DNA from: Lichina pygmaea
Taxonomy: Eukaryota > Ascomycota > Lichinomycetes > Lichinales > Lichinaceae
Length of the DNA stretch: 64,000 nucleotides
Direction: 5' to 3'
Assembly (NCBI GenBank): GCA_963422465.1
Contig: OY730172.1
Location: 4,774,001 to 4,838,000 of the forward strand
The position numbers were made by a program, and so were the translations under genes. Positions 22,840 through 35,600 of this stretch are shown piece by piece (the first letter of the stretch is position 1; each line of letters starts with the position of its first letter). The notes under the pieces are model-generated. The model made no database searches, was not told the origin of the DNA, and saw nothing but the letters and a program-made list of their open reading frames with translations.

Positions 22840-24631
22840 TTTTATTTTTTATTTTATTTGATTCTTACACTGGTAGTAGCTTTACAGCCATGCAGATCTT
22901 CTAGCTAATAGTGAACTCCTTCAGAAAACCTTTGAAGAGATAAAAACTGAAGGCAGGGTGTGACTAGGGAATGTAACAAAAGGAATCTTGAAGTTTCTGG
23001 TAAGAGAAGAGAATCTAGGTATTGGATTGGGAATAGTGGAGTTTGAAAGCTAGATTAAACTGGTTTAGTCTTTTCAAAGACATAAACCAGTACAAGAACT
23101 TCTGTAGTAGCTCTGAGTTTGAAATAATAGTGGTGAAGTCTTGGGGATTAAAAGAGACTTGTTGTCTTTGTCTTGAATAAAGAGAGCATGAAGAGGTGAT
23201 ATGTTTTGCAGTTTCTTCTGCTTGGCCACACACACATAGTGGGGTAGGGAAGTCAGGAACTCCAGCTCTGAAAAGAAAACTTGCCAGACCAATTCTTCCA
23301 GTCCTGATTTGCAGTAGCAGACTTGCCTCAGCTTTCTGTAACTCTTTGTAGAGCTTCAGATTGTTTTTGTGTGGCTTTTGACAGAAAGTCTGCCAGCCTG
23401 GATAGCTTCTTCTTTTCTTCTCTTCCCATTGGTCTTCCCACTCTTTAGTAAAGAGCTTTTGTAGTTCTTTCTTTGAACTAGCCTGGTTAGTAGTTATTTG
23501 ACTTAACCAAGTGAATTTCCACTTAGGAGAGATAGTTGAGGATTCCTTTAAAGGTTTCTTCAAGAGAGAGGCATAGCTGGAAATAGTGGAAAAGATACTG
23601 TCAAGAAAGTATTTGAGAGGGGAGTTTTGAATAGAAGAAAGAAAACAGGCAGTGTGAAATTTAAAGTATAGGTCAGAGGTAGAAGAAAAAGCTCACTCTC
23701 TAATAGAAAAGAAGGAGTGGCTTTGAAGACACCCCCAATAAGTCTTAGGCATCTGTTTTGAAATGAAACAAGAGAAGAGATATTGGAGGATTTTCTTAGA
23801 GGGTTAAACCAGATCCCCACTGCATAGCTCAGTAGAGATCTCAGTATAGCAGTGTACACCAGACGTGATGTGTGAACTGGAAAGCTCCAAGTAGAATAGG
23901 AAGTTCTAGAAAGAGAAGAGAGTGCTTTCTGTGCTTTTTGAAGAATAATCCTCTGGTGTTTGTGCCAGTGGAGCTTTGCATCTAGGTACACTCCAAGTAC
24001 TCGCACTTCTTCTTTTGGTTTGAGAATCACATTCCCCAGTCTGAGCTTGAGCTGAAGATTGTCTGATCTTCTTCTGGAAAAATAAAGTATTTCATATTTC
24101 TCAGGAGAGAAGACTATTCCATGTCTTGCAGCCCATGATAGACATTTGAGGTGTGTGTTCTTTAACTTCAGAAGGTTACTTTTCAAGGAGTGACCAAAAC
24201 AAGCAGATTTGTATCATCTGCAAACCCCAGGGCAGATACACCAGAAGAGGGAGTATGCACAGTCTCATGCAATTCAGAAATGTAGAATAGAAAAAGAATA
24301 GAGGATAATGGAGAACCTTGAGAAACTCCACAATGAATAGGAATTGAACAAGACTCAGAATCATCAAAGACAAGAGTGGTAGAGTGCTTATCACAGAAGG
24401 AGTAGATCCAGGAAGCTAGCCAGGCAGGTATTTCTTTTCTTTTCAGAATTTGCTGTAGTATCTTGGGGAGAACTCTGTCATAGACTCCTGAGATATCCAG
24501 TGAGAGTAGGGATGCAACCATGCCTTCCTTCCAGACTTTTTCCACTTGGGAGGTTAGAAGGAAAAGTGCTGCTTCTGTGGATCTTCCTTTCCTAAAGCCC
24601 ATCTGGATATCTGACAAAATATCTAATAGTA
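22840..24631 (-). mobile_element. LINE E2, 5'-truncated Tad1-like copy
   Basis: A minus-strand relative of E1. Its A-rich tail is at 22840-22860 (read on the minus strand), and it ends within the reverse transcriptase at about 24631. GTACT occurs at both junctions (22835-22839 and 24632-24636) and may be the target duplication, though 5 bp is short for a LINE. It lies after C1 gag. Confidence 0.82.
23015..24617 (-). pseudogene. LINE E2 ORF2, RT fragment and C-terminus
   Basis: The frame at 24183-24617 has QMGFRKGRSTEAALF, LDISGVYDRV, CGVSQGSPLSSILFLFY and GFADD. It shifts near 24185 into 23560-24186 and near 23563 into 23015-23563, which carries the CxC...HxxxxC C-terminus (LCVCGQAEETAKHITSSC). 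The protein matches E1 ORF2 closely. Two frameshifts and the 5' truncation make it dead. Confidence 0.82.
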
Positions 24632-25550
24632 GTACTATTCAAGAAGACCCACACAGTAGAACAGTTGGGACACCTCTTACTGGACAGATTGGTCAGAGAC
24701 CACAGAGTTCCAATCATGATTATTACAGACAGAGACAAGCTCTTCACATCTAACTACTGGAAGACAATCAGTGCAGCCATGGGAACAAAACCCAAAATGT
24801 CTACAGCCTATCACCCACAAACTGACAGCCAGATGGAGTGAGCAAACTAAGTCCTGGAGACTTACTTACAGCATTACATCAACCAGACCCACAGTAATTG
24901 GGTACAGTTATTACCGGTGGCACAGCTGGCAATCAACCAGCACAGATCAGACTCAACAAAGGAATTGCTATTCTTTGCCAATTTTGGATAACATGTGAAT
25001 ATCAGAATGCCAAGCAGAGCTTCACCAAACATGGAGAAAGCACTCCAACATGACAAGCTCCTACAACAAACACACACAATAATGAGGCACTACCTTCAAG
25101 AGACCTCAGAAAAATTGCAGTGCCAAATAGACAAAAAATCGAAAATAGCACCTCAGCTAAAGAAGGGGGATAAAGTCTACCTCCTCACAAAAAATTAGAA
25201 AACAAAAAAGCCAAAGATGAAAAAACTTGACAATATCAAGGTCAGACTATTTTCAGTTGAAGAGAAAACAGGACCAGTCAACATCAAGATATGACTACCA
25301 AGGGATGCCAGAGTCCATCCAAACTTTCATATATTGATGATTGAACCAGCTGACCAGAGCACACTCTTGCAGGAAATATTTCATTACCAACCCGAAGAGG
25401 AACAAGAGTTCAAAGTTGAACAAATTCTGGCTAGGAAAGGTCAGTAATACCTTGTCAAGTAGAAAGGATACCCAGACTTGGAAAATACCTGGGAACTACT
25501 CAAGAACCTCGTGAACTGCCAGCTTCTTCTGTGACAGTTTTGGCAGAAGT
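24632..25550 (+). pseudogene. C1 integrase core and chromodomain remnant
   Basis: The integrase catalytic region reads IITDRDKLFTSNYW and MSTAYHPQTDSQ. The C-terminal DNA-binding part (KKGDKVYLLTKN, VHPNFH) and a worn chromodomain follow (FKVEQILARKGQ). It matches C2 at 37270-37975. Broken. Confidence 0.82.
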
Positions 25551-25685
25551 AGGACTGAACAGCTCGGCCTGCAAGAGGGATGTGTCAATGACTGATCAAG
25601 TCAAATCCTTGCCATCCAACTCTATCTCTTTCACTAAGCACTGAAGCTTCTGCCTCACACAGACCTTGGTGCTCTCCAACACCTT

Positions 25686-25846
25686 TCACTTCCGAGACAG
25701 ACAAGCCTGCACCGCAGCAAGTTGTTCGAAGAGTGCATCACATGTTGCCTTGTCAGCAGCCACATCCTCACAGAGGTTGTCCCGGGACATGTTCAAAGAT
25801 TCCCAGGACACAGTGACACAAGACCTCCCGCACTGAGTGCACACAG
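25686..25846 (-). pseudogene. C1 antisense Zn2Cys6 frame, split by A2
   Basis: This minus-strand frame holds the second half of the zinc-cluster protein seen whole in C2: CTQCGRSC, then VSWESLNMSRDNL and a short coiled coil. The first half lies beyond A2 at about 31165-31290. The A2 TSD (CACAG) marks the insertion point inside it. Confidence 0.6.
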
Positions 25847-26117
25847 TGTGACGAGGCAATGGCAGAGCAGAACTCAAGCCTAACTGATTTGGTAACCTTG
25901 ACCTGACTTGGCTTGAGACTTGAGACTTGGATTGATGTACAAGGCGAAAGACGAGGAAGGAAAAGAGAAAAGAAGAGAAGAAGCTGGAGGAGCAGGAGAA
26001 GTTCTTATAGACAGGGGATCAGGCAACAGCGGAGCAAACAGGCAAACAGTGCAGATGGGACTTCCTGGCAAGGTGTGTGGCTTGTGCCAGATATGCAACT
26101 GGGCCAGAACTGTGACA
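25847..26117 (-). repeat. A2 3' LTR (271 bp)
   Basis: TG...CA ends. On the element strand a G-rich tract (GGAGGGGGG) directly precedes it and is the likely polypurine tract. Confidence 0.93.
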
Positions 26118-26129
26118 TTACCCCCCTCC

Positions 26130-29100
26130 TTCACATGGTGAACTCCTGTGAGCCTCAGGCCGCTCGTGGGTGTAGTTCTGTGGCTGTGGTTTCCTTGGGT
26201 ATTTCTCATGGAAGTTGTAGATGGTGTCTTTGGTGTTGTCAAGATGCTCAATAGGCTCTTCAGTGGTATCTTCGATTGGCCATCCAGACTATTTGACCAG
26301 GTACTTGAACTTCTGTCAAGATGTTGCTGGCTTGGAGTCAAGGATTTCTTCAACCTGGAACTCTTCATCTGTGTCTTGACCAATGACAGGGCCAGGGTGT
26401 TCATTTGATTGGCCAGGGATAGGATTAGCAGGTGTCAGACGTAGAAGGGAAACATGAAAGACAGGGTGGATCTTGAGAGTGTGTGGAAGCTCCAGATGGC
26501 AGGCACAGCTTCCGACTGTCTTCAACACCTTGAATAGTCCAATCCACTTGTCGTCAAGCTTTTTGCATGGGCGGCGTGTCCTGATGTTCTTGGTATTCAG
26601 CCAAACAAGATCTCCAGTTTGATAGGATGGTGACAGGACTTGATGCAAATTGGCAGTGTGAGCTTGAGCTTCCTGGGATAGTCGGAGTTCAGCTTACAAC
26701 TGTTCCAGAATCTGCGTCATTTCTCCAGAGATTTCCATAGCATCTTGGTTGCAGGCTTCACCCATGGGTGTGATGCTGAGCTGTGGATGGAACCCTTTGT
26801 TGGCAAAGAACAGTGACATGCCAGAGGAATCAGACTGGGAGTTGTTCTGTGTGAACTCTGCCAGAGGAAGCCATTGGACCCAGTCATCTTGGAGATAGTT
26901 GACATAGGATCTCAGGTAGTGTTCAAGCTTCTGATTCTCTTGTTCTGTCTGACCATCTGTCTCTGGGTGGTGTCCTGAGGATAGTCGTAGCATGACGTCA
27001 AGATGGGCACAGAGTACTTTCCAGAATAAGCTGACAAACTGACCTCCTCTGTCTGAGACAATACTCCTGGGCAAGCCATGGGTACAGACAACAAACTGGA
27101 TGAACATCCGGACAAGATGCGAGGTTGTCATCTCAGCACATGGCATAAAGTAGTGTTCTTTGGTAAGACAGTCAGTGATGACCCAGATGTGCTTGGCACC
27201 AGGGAAGCAGGCATCTCTTAACTTGGGCAAGTCAGTAATGAAATCTATAGCCAGATCCTGCCAATATTGCTGAGGCACAGGAAGAGACAGCAGCTCTCCT
27301 TGGTGATCACAGGCAGGCTTTGCTCAAGAGCAGACATGACAATTCCTGATGTACTACTGTATGATGTTCACCATCTTTGGCCAATAGTACCAACAAGACA
27401 GAAGATTGTGGGTCTTGGCAATCCCAGTGTGGCCAGCCATTGCTTGGTCATGGACTTCTTGGAACAGGCGTAGGTGTAGCTTATTGTTCTCAGGGATCCA
27501 GAGTCAGTTCTTGTAGAAGAGACAGTTATTTTCCAAGCTGCAGTCTGAGAGAGACACTTCTTGACTGTGCCTGACACCATCCCTTAGTATCTGTGACACT
27601 GTTGCCACTGGATCACCTTCAGCAAGGTTGTTATAGGCAGCTTGGATAACATCTGAAAGAGGTGTAGCATCAGGTTCAGTGTCAACTGGTGCAGCTTCTG
27701 AACATCTCAGGATCTGGATGGGCTTGACTTGAACCTCTGAATGTGCAAGATTCTTGGGCTTGAGGATGACTTGCTCCATGAAGTCTTGACAGGGATCACT
27801 GTCTGACAGGAGGTCTTGGGAACATCGAGTGAGGGTGTTGGCCTTGCACTGACTGCCTGGACAGTAGCTGATCTTGAAATTGAAGTGTGACAAGAACTCA
27901 CTCCAACAGGCTTGACAGTGGGAAAGGCACTTTGACGACATGAAGTACTCCAAGTTCTTGTGATCAGAGATCACTTTGACAGGTTCTGGAGATTCTTCAA
28001 GCTCTGCTCACTATTCTTCAAAGGCACGGACAATTGCCAGCAACTCTTTGTCGTAGATTTCGTAGTTGCATTCTGCTGGCAGGTGGCGGTGTGACAAGAA
28101 GGCAACAGGGTGTAGAACTCCTTCATGGTCTGGCTGTGACAGGACAGCACCAGAGATGTAGTCAGAAGTGTCAGTCTCAACAACACACTCCTTCTCCGGA
28201 TCAAAGTGCTGCAGGATGGGTGCAGTGCTGAACACCTTCTTGATGCTTTCAAACAAGTGCTGCTCTGGGGTTTCCCACTTGAAGGCAACATTCTTCTTGG
28301 TCAGAGCTGTGAGTGGGGATGCAAGCTTGGCAAAGTCTTTGATGAACTGGTGGTAGAAGTTTGCAAAGGCAATGAAGCTCTGCACTTCCTTGAGACTGGC
28401 AGGAGGCTTCCACTCCATGATGGTGTCAGTCTTGGCTGGGTCCATACTCACAGATCCAGGTCAGCTGTCTTCAGTGGCAGACTGAATGATGAGGCTAAGG
28501 TACTTGACTTGATGGACTTCAAAGTCACACTTGGAGATGTCAACTTACAGGCTTGCATCTTATAGTTGACTGAGAACAAGCTTGACATGCTTCTGGTGTT
28601 CCTTGAGTGTCTGACTGTAGATAAGGATGTCATCCACATAGGCAGTGCCAAAGACATCAAGGATGTCAGGTCCCAAAACATCATTGATGTAGTTCTGGAA
28701 CATGCTTGGAGTATTGGCAAGACCAAAGGGCATGACAAGGTATTCGTAGAGGCCTGAGTGTGTGCGGAACGCAGTCTTCCATTCTTCACCTTCCTTTATC
28801 TGGATACAGTTGAAGGCACCAACAATGTCAAGCTTGGTGTACTACACAGTTTTGCAAAGCTGGTCCAACATCTCCCAGATCAGTGGTAGGGGGTAACAGT
28901 TCTTGATGGTGATAGTGTTGAGTACTCTGTAGTCTACACAGAAACATAATCCACCTCCTGGCTTCTTGACAAAGAGGACTAGTGCAGCAGCAGGTGATGA
29001 AGATGCTTGAATGAAGCCCTTGTTCAGGTTCTCTGTCAGGTATTTCTTGAGAACTTCAAGTTCTTCTCTGCTCATGCCGTACAGAGGTCCAGAGGGTGCC

Positions 29101-29807
29101 TGGGTTCCTGGTTCCATCTTGATCTCATGGTCAACTCCTGGGCGTAGAGGAGGAAGCTTGTCAGTGTCATCCTTGCTGAAGATGTCCAGGAACTTGTGGT
29201 ACTGAGCAGGGAGAAGTGTGGCAGGGTCCACACACTTCTTTGGCTTCAACACCTGCTCAATATCTCTCAGAGAAACACTGAACACCTGGTGATCTGGCTT
29301 GGCAGCAAGGAGAGAAAATGTGGCAGTATTGATGGGGATTGGTGTGGCAGAAAGAGGCTTGGGATCCTGAGGCTTTCCAGCAGATGTCTTGGCTTCAAGA
29401 TCCAAAGAGATTGGATAGCTATTGTTTGACTTGAGGCATGCAGATCAGCAGTGATCTGACTTGAACATGATTGAGGTGTTTGCCCAATCAATATGTGGCC
29501 TGTGCTTCTGGAGCCATGGCATCCCCAGAATCACATCATAGTGAAGACCAGGAGACACAAAGAGAGAGACCTCTTCCTGGTGCACACCATGTGCTGTGGT
29601 CATGATTGTCTTGGTGAGATGCGTGGTTTGTGATGTCTTGCCATCAAATGATCGCAATGTGCGTGGGTAGGGGAGAGGTTCTTGGTGAAGAGATTGTGCA
29701 AAGGAAGCACCAATGCAGCCAAATACTGAACAGCCAGAGTCAATAAGAGTATTGCACTTGAATTTCCCATCTAGGATACAAGGAAGAAACAAGCACTTGC
29801 TGTCCAA
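26130..29807 (-). pseudogene. A2 pol remnant with chromodomain
   Basis: Right to left: protease (29445-29807, LIDSGCSVFG), RT (28448-29405, with RT landmarks such as CVDYRVLNTITIKNCYPLP), RNase H (28011-28451 and 27504-27974), integrase with its H2C2 finger and core (26694-27450; [32 protein letters not shown]), then the C-terminal domain and a chromodomain (26170-26648; EFQVEEILDSK). Broken into about ten frames. Confidence 0.88.
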
Positions 29808-29878
29808 TTGCTGGTCTGGAGACAGATAGCCAACATGGAGATTCTTTTCATGTCCTTGGGTGCGACGATGACCAAGGA

Positions 29879-30835
29879 CTACTTGTTTTCTGACTCTGGA
29901 GTAGTCTCAACAGTGGCAGACTTGGTGGTGGTTGTGGTGGTGGCAACAACAGGCATGCTTTTCACTGGACAGAAGGTTGAGACATGACCTTGGTTCCCAC
30001 AGTAGAAGCAGAGGCCTTTGCTTTGGTGATGTTCTTGCTCTTCTGGTGTCAGCTTAGAGTGGCTGAGATCCATAGTAGGACTTGGTGGCTGTGGTGTGAA
30101 GGCTGGCTTGATGAACCCTGGACACAGAACTGAAGCTCCTGACTGTGGAACTGAGGCTTGGGTGGGAGGTGCTTGACGTGGACGGTGAGAGTTGGCAGAA
30201 GTGGCACACAACTGGTTGTCCTGCAGCTGGCATTCCTCAACAAGTTTCTGATAGCTGATGTCCTTGAGGTTGATGCTGACAAGCTGCTTGGCAAGCTCTT
30301 CAGAGACAGCACATCAAAGATGGCACTTCAAGGCCTTGTTGTTGAAGCCTGTGCGTGGAGTATACTGATTGAACTCTGTGAAGAACTCGGCAAAGGAACA
30401 GTTGGCCTGACATAAGGTGATGAGCTTTCTCTGAGCTAGGAACTCTGGGTCTGGGTCAGAGAAGGTGTTCCGGAGATCTTGGACGATGTCGTACCAGTCA
30501 ATGTACTGGCCAGCCGTGATCTTAGCTGAGATGTAGGACTGCGCAGTGCCAGTCGTGCGTGAAAAGACGTACGCAATCCGCGATGTTTCTGTGGGGTACC
30601 AGTCAGTGTTGAGTGTCATCTTGAGTGACAGTGATGTGATGAAGCTCTCAAGCTTCTCATGCGTGATTTCCGTGTTTCCACCATTGCCACTGAAGATCTC
30701 TGGGTCAGCAGTGTGTTCAGACTTGGACTTGGGAGTAGTGTTAGTAGCTTGAATTCGCATAAACTCTGCAAACATGTTGCGAAGGAACTTGTCATTTCCA
30801 GCAACTGGCATGGCTTGGTCTGGTTGTTGAGACAC
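29879..30835 (-). pseudogene. A2 gag remnant
   Basis: Capsid part 30314-30835 (MSQQPDQAMPVAGNDKFLRN then the PEFLAQRKL motif) and nucleocapsid part 29879-30211 with a CCHC knuckle (CFYCGNQGHVSTFC). Broken in about two places. Confidence 0.85.
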
Positions 30836-30893
30836 GACAAGGACGTGAACATGACTTGGTGAAGTGTGTTATGGTTGGGTAGGTCTTTCGCAG

Positions 30894-31164
30894 TGTGACA
30901 AGGCAATGGCAGAGCAGAACTCAAGCCTAACTGATTTGGTAACCTTGACCTGACTTGGCTTGAGACTTGAGACTTGGATTGATGTACAAGGCGAAAGACA
31001 AGGAAGGAAAAAAGAAAAGAAGAGAAGAAGCTGGAGAAGCAGGAGAAGTTCTTATAGGCAGGGGATCAGGCAACAGCGGAGCAAACAGGCAAACAGTGCA
31101 GATAGGACTTCCCGGCAAGGTGCGTGGCTTGTGCCAGATATGCAACTGGGCCAGAACTGTGACA
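30894..31164 (-). repeat. A2 5' LTR (271 bp)
   Basis: TG...CA ends and same length as its partner, with only a few differences. The TSD CACAG lies immediately to the right. Confidence 0.93.
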
Positions 31165-31366
31165 CACAGCACATTTCAACTTATTGTCTTCTCCCAGCAT
31201 CTGGAAGCACAGACGACCACGGAGAACACAAAAGTCACAGGGTGTATGCGAAACAAAACCCTGATTGCAGATTTGAGCAGTAAGCTGAGTTCAGCTAACA
31301 GTCGCACATGACTTTGGAGGCATGACCAGATTTCATCAGGAAGATGAAAGATGGAGAGGAGGATAG

Positions 31367-31951
31367 TGTTACGAACCAGGAGGAACACAGTCTTTATACT
31401 TACAGAAAGCAGCAGACAGGATACTGGACAGAAGTACCAGACAGCACAACATGGGAAACAGTCATGTGACTGGTGAGACTGACCAGGGAGTGCTCGCCGC
31501 AGCATGCATATGCGTGAGCAGAGTGAGCAGAGCTCGCCCAGCTCGCCGCAGCGTGCATGAACAGTGAGCAAAGTGAGCAGAGCTCACCCAGCTTGCTGCA
31601 GCATGCATGAACAAGTGAGCAAAGTGAGCAGAGCTCGCCCAGCTTGCCACAGCGTGCATAAACAGTGAGCAAAGTGAGCAGAGCTCACCCAGCTCACGGA
31701 CTGAGCACTATATAGTCTGGTGATAGTTCCCTTATAGAACAATCGTCTTCAACTCATGTTGTGATCCAGACAACTAGATCTACTTCAATACAATACTTTT
31801 GTACGAAGCTGTTGATCAGGTGTCACCACCACCACATTCCACCAAACCCCTTCACACTCCTTGACACTCCTCTCCTGCGAGAACCAACCTGCCTTCCACC
31901 TCTCACCCTAATCCTATACTCGGATAGAACAGTACAGTACGGACCGCAACA
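31367..31951 (+). repeat. C1 3' LTR (585 bp) with 57-bp repeats
   Basis: It begins TGTTACGAACC and ends CCGCAACA. Its middle (about 31510-31700) is a run of roughly three and a half units of about 57 bp, each with GTGAGCAGAGCTC and a GCATGCATGAAC-like end. The 3' 245 bp match the other C LTRs well, while the repeat core differs completely from that of C2. Confidence 0.9.
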
Positions 31952-31956
31952 TCAAG

Positions 31957-32675
31957 ATGACACTCAACACTGACTGGTACCCTACAGAAACATTGTGGAT
32001 TGTGTATGTCTTTTCACACATGACTGGCACTGCACAGTCCTACATCTCAGCTAAGGTCATGGCTGGCCAGTACATTGACTGGCACAACATTGTCCAAGAT
32101 CGCCGGAACACCTTCTCCGACCCAGACCCAGAGTTCCTAGCTCAGAGGAAGCTTATCACCTTGTGTCAGGCCAACTGTTTCTTTGCCGAGTTCTTCACAG
32201 AGTTCAATCAGTATACTCTACACACAGACTTCAACAACAAGGTCTTGAAGTGCCATCTTTGATGTGCTGTCTCTGAAGAGCTTGCCAAGCAGCTTGTCAG
32301 CATCAACCTCAAGGACATCAGCTATCAGAAGCTTGTTGAGGAATGCCAGCTGCAGGACAACCAGTTGTGTACTACTTCTGCCAACTCTCACCATCTATGT
32401 CAAGCACCTCCCACCCAAGCCTCAGTTCCACAGTCAGAGTTCATCAAGCCAGCCTTCACACCACAGCCACCAAGTCCTACCATGGATCTCAGCTGCTCTA
32501 AGCTGACACCAGAAGAGTGAGAACATTACTGAAGCAAAGGCCTCTGCTTCTACTGTGGGAACCAAGGTCATGTCTCAACCTTCTGTCCAGTGAAAAGCAT
32601 GCCTGTTGTTGCCACCACCACAACCACCACCAAGTCTGCCACTGTTGAGACTACTCCAGAGTCAGAAAACAAGTA
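31957..32675 (+). pseudogene. A3 gag remnant, C-terminal part
   Basis: Capsid sequence starts at MTLNTDWYPTETLWI and matches A1 and A2, followed by a linker and a CCHC knuckle (CFYCGNQGHVSTFC at about 32544-32586). Broken. Confidence 0.83.
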
Positions 32676-32699
32676 GTCCTTGGTTATTGTCACACCCAA

Positions 32700-35600
32700 G
32701 AACATGAAAAGAATCTCCATGTTGGCTATCTGTCTCCAGACCAGCAGTTGGACAGTAAGTGCTTGTTTCTTCCTTGTATCCTAGATGGGAAATTCAAGTG
32801 CAATACTCTTATTGACTCTGGCTGTTCAGCATTTGGCTGCATTGGTGCTTCCTTTGCGCAATCTCTTCACCAAGAACCTCTCCCCTACCCACGCATATTG
32901 TGATTGTTTGATGGCAAGATGTCACAAACCACACATCTCGCCAAGATAATCATGACCACAGCACATGGTGTGCACCAGGAGAAAGTCTCTCTCTTTGTGT
33001 CTCCTGGCCTTCACTATGATGTGATTCTGGGGATGCCATGGCTCCAGAAGCACAGGCCACACATTGATTAGACAAACACCTTAATCATGTTCAAGTCAGA
33101 TCACTGCTGATCCACATGCCTCAAGTCAAACAATGGCTATCCAATCTCTTTGGATCTTGAAGCCAAGATGTCTGCTGGAAAGTCTCAGGATTCCAAGCCT
33201 TTTTCTGCCACACCAATCCCCATCAATACTGCCACATTTTCTCTCCTTGCTGCCAAGCCAGATCACCAGGTGTTCAGTGTTTCTCTGAGAGACATTGAGC
33301 AGGTGTTGAAGCCAAAGAAGTGTGTGGATCCTGCCACACTTCTCCCTGCTCAGTACCACAAGTTCCTGGATGTTTTCAGCAAGGATAACACTGACAAGCT
33401 TCCTCCTCTACGCCCAGGAGTTGACCATAAGATCAAGATGGAACCAGGAACCCAGGCACTCTCTAGACCTCTGTACAGCATGAGCAGAGAAGAACTTGAA
33501 GTTCTCAAGAAGTACCTGACAGAGAACCTGAACAAGGGCTTCATTCAAGCATCTTCATCACCTACTGCTACACCAGTCCTTTTTGTCAAGAAGCCAGAAG
33601 GTGGATTATGTTTCTGTGTAGACTACAGAGCACTCAACACTATCACCATCAAGAATTGTTACCCCCTGCCACTGATCTGGGAGATGTTGGACCAGCTTTG
33701 CAAAGCTGTGTGGTACACCAAGCTTGATATTGTTAGTGCCTTCAACTATATCCGGATGAAGGAAGGTGAAGAATGGAAGACTGTGTTCCGCACACGCTCA
33801 GGCCTCTACGAATACCTTGTCATGCTCTTTGGTCTTGCCAATACTCCAAGCATATTCTAAAACTACATCAATAATGTTTTGGGATCTGACATCCTTGACG
33901 TCTTTGGTACTGCCTATGTGGATGACATCCTTATCTACAGTCAGACACTCAAGGAACACCAGAAGCATGTCAAGCTTGTTCTCAGTCAACTACAAGATGT
34001 AAGCCTGCAAGTTGACATCTCCAAGTGTGACTTTGAAGTGTATCAAGTCAAGTACCTTGGCCTCATCATTCAGTCTGCCACTGAAGACAGCTGACCCAGG
34101 TCTGTGAGCATAGACCCAGCCAAGACTGACACTATCAAGGAGTGGAAGTCTCCTGCCAGTCTCAAGGAAGTGCAGAGCTTTATTACATTTGTAAACTTCT
34201 ACCACTGGTTCATCAAAAACTTTGCCAAGCTTACATCCCTGCTCACAGCTCTGACCAAGAAGAATGTTGTTTTCAAGTGGGAAACCCCAGAGCAGTGCTT
34301 GTTTGAAAGTATCAAGAAGGTGTTCAGCACTGCACCTATCCTGCAGCACTTTGATCTGGAGAAGGAGTGTGTTGTTGAGACTGACACTTCTGACTACATC
34401 TCTGGTGCTGTCCTGTCACAGCCAGACCATGAAGGAGTTCTACACCCTGTTGCCTTCTTGTCATGCTACCACCTGCCAGCAGAATGCAACTACAAGATCT
34501 ACAACAAGGAGTTGCTGGCAATTGTCTGTGCCTTTGAAGAATAGTGAGCAGAGCTTGAAGAATCTCCAGAACCTGTCAAGATGATCTCTGATCACAAGAA
34601 CTTGGAGTACTTCATGTCATCAAAGCACCTTTCCCACTGTCAAGCCTGTTGGAGCAAGTTCTTGTCATACTTCAATTTCAAGATCAGCTACTACCCAGGC
34701 AGTCAGTGCAAGATCAATGCCCTCACTTGATGTTCCCAAGACCTCCTGTCAGACAGTGATCCCTATCAAGACTTCATAGAGCAAGTCATCCTCAAGCCCA
34801 AGAATCTTGTACATTCAGAGGTTCAAGTCAAGCCCATCCAGATCCTGAGATGTTCAGAAGCTGCACCAGTTGACACTGAACCTGATGCTACACCTCTTTC
34901 AGATGTTATCCAAGCTGCCTATAACAACCTTGCTGAAGGTGATCCAGTGGTAACAGTGTCACAGATGCTAAGGGATAGTGTCAGGCACAGTCAAGAAGTG
35001 TCTCTCTCAGACTGCAGCTTGGAAAATAACTCTCTTCTACAAGAACCAACTCTGGATCCCTGAGAACAATAAGCTACACCTACACCTGTTCCAAGAAGCC
35101 TATGACCAAGCAATAGCTGGCCACACTGGGATTGCCAAGACCCACAATGTTCTGTCTTGTTGGTACTATTGGCCAAAGATGGTGAACATCATACAGCAGT
35201 ACATCAGGAATTGTCATGTCTGCTCTCAAGCAAAGTCTGCCTGTGATCACCAAGGAGAGCTGCTGTCTCTTCCCATGCCTCAGCAATGTTGGTAGGATCT
35301 GGCTATGGATTTTATTACTGACTTGCCCAAGTCAAGAGATGCCTGCTTCCCTGGTGCCAAGCACATCTGGGTCATCACTGACTGTCTCACCAAAGAACAC
35401 CACTTTGTGCCATGTGCTGAGATGACAACCTCACATCTTGTCTGGATGTTCATCCAGTTTGTTGTCTGTACCCATAGCTTACCCAGGAGCATTGTCTCAG
35501 ACAGAGGAGGTCAGTTTGTCAGCTCATTCTGGAAAGCACTCTGTGCCTATCTTGATGTCATGTGTTGCAGTCTGTACTGTGCTGTCCTAACCAAGTATAG

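Larger units (their letters stand above)
25847..31164 (-). mobile_element. Ty3/Gypsy chromovirus, family A, copy A2
   Basis: This full-length 5318-bp element has 271-bp LTRs at both ends (25847-26117 and 30894-31164) and a perfect TSD CACAG (25842-25846 and 31165-31169). It contains gag, protease, RT, RNase H, integrase and chromodomain in Ty3/Gypsy order. It has no antisense frame near its 3' LTR, unlike C and D. A fossil with about ten breaks. Confidence 0.95.
22121..31951 (+). mobile_element. Ty3/Gypsy chromovirus, family C, copy C1, interrupted
   Basis: Pieces belonging to one element: the 3' part of the 5' LTR (22121-22361), gag (22380-22836), integrase, chromodomain and an antisense frame (24632-25846), the remaining 3' interior (31165-31366) and the 3' LTR (31367-31951). 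LINE E1 split its 5' LTR, LINE E2 lies after gag, and A2 lies in the antisense frame. Most of pol (protease to RNase H) is absent, so it suffered an internal loss. It ends against TCAAG of A3 gag, consistent with insertion into A3. Fossil. Confidence 0.85.

Noticed and set aside
30546-30752. Plus-strand frames across A1, A2 and A3 gag
   Set aside because: They are antisense shadows of gag and recur wherever gag is present; they are not positioned like the C/D antisense gene.
31400-31672. Cys/Ala/His-repeat frame on the minus strand
   Set aside because: It is the translation of the 57-bp DNA repeats in the C1 LTR; all frames there look repetitive.
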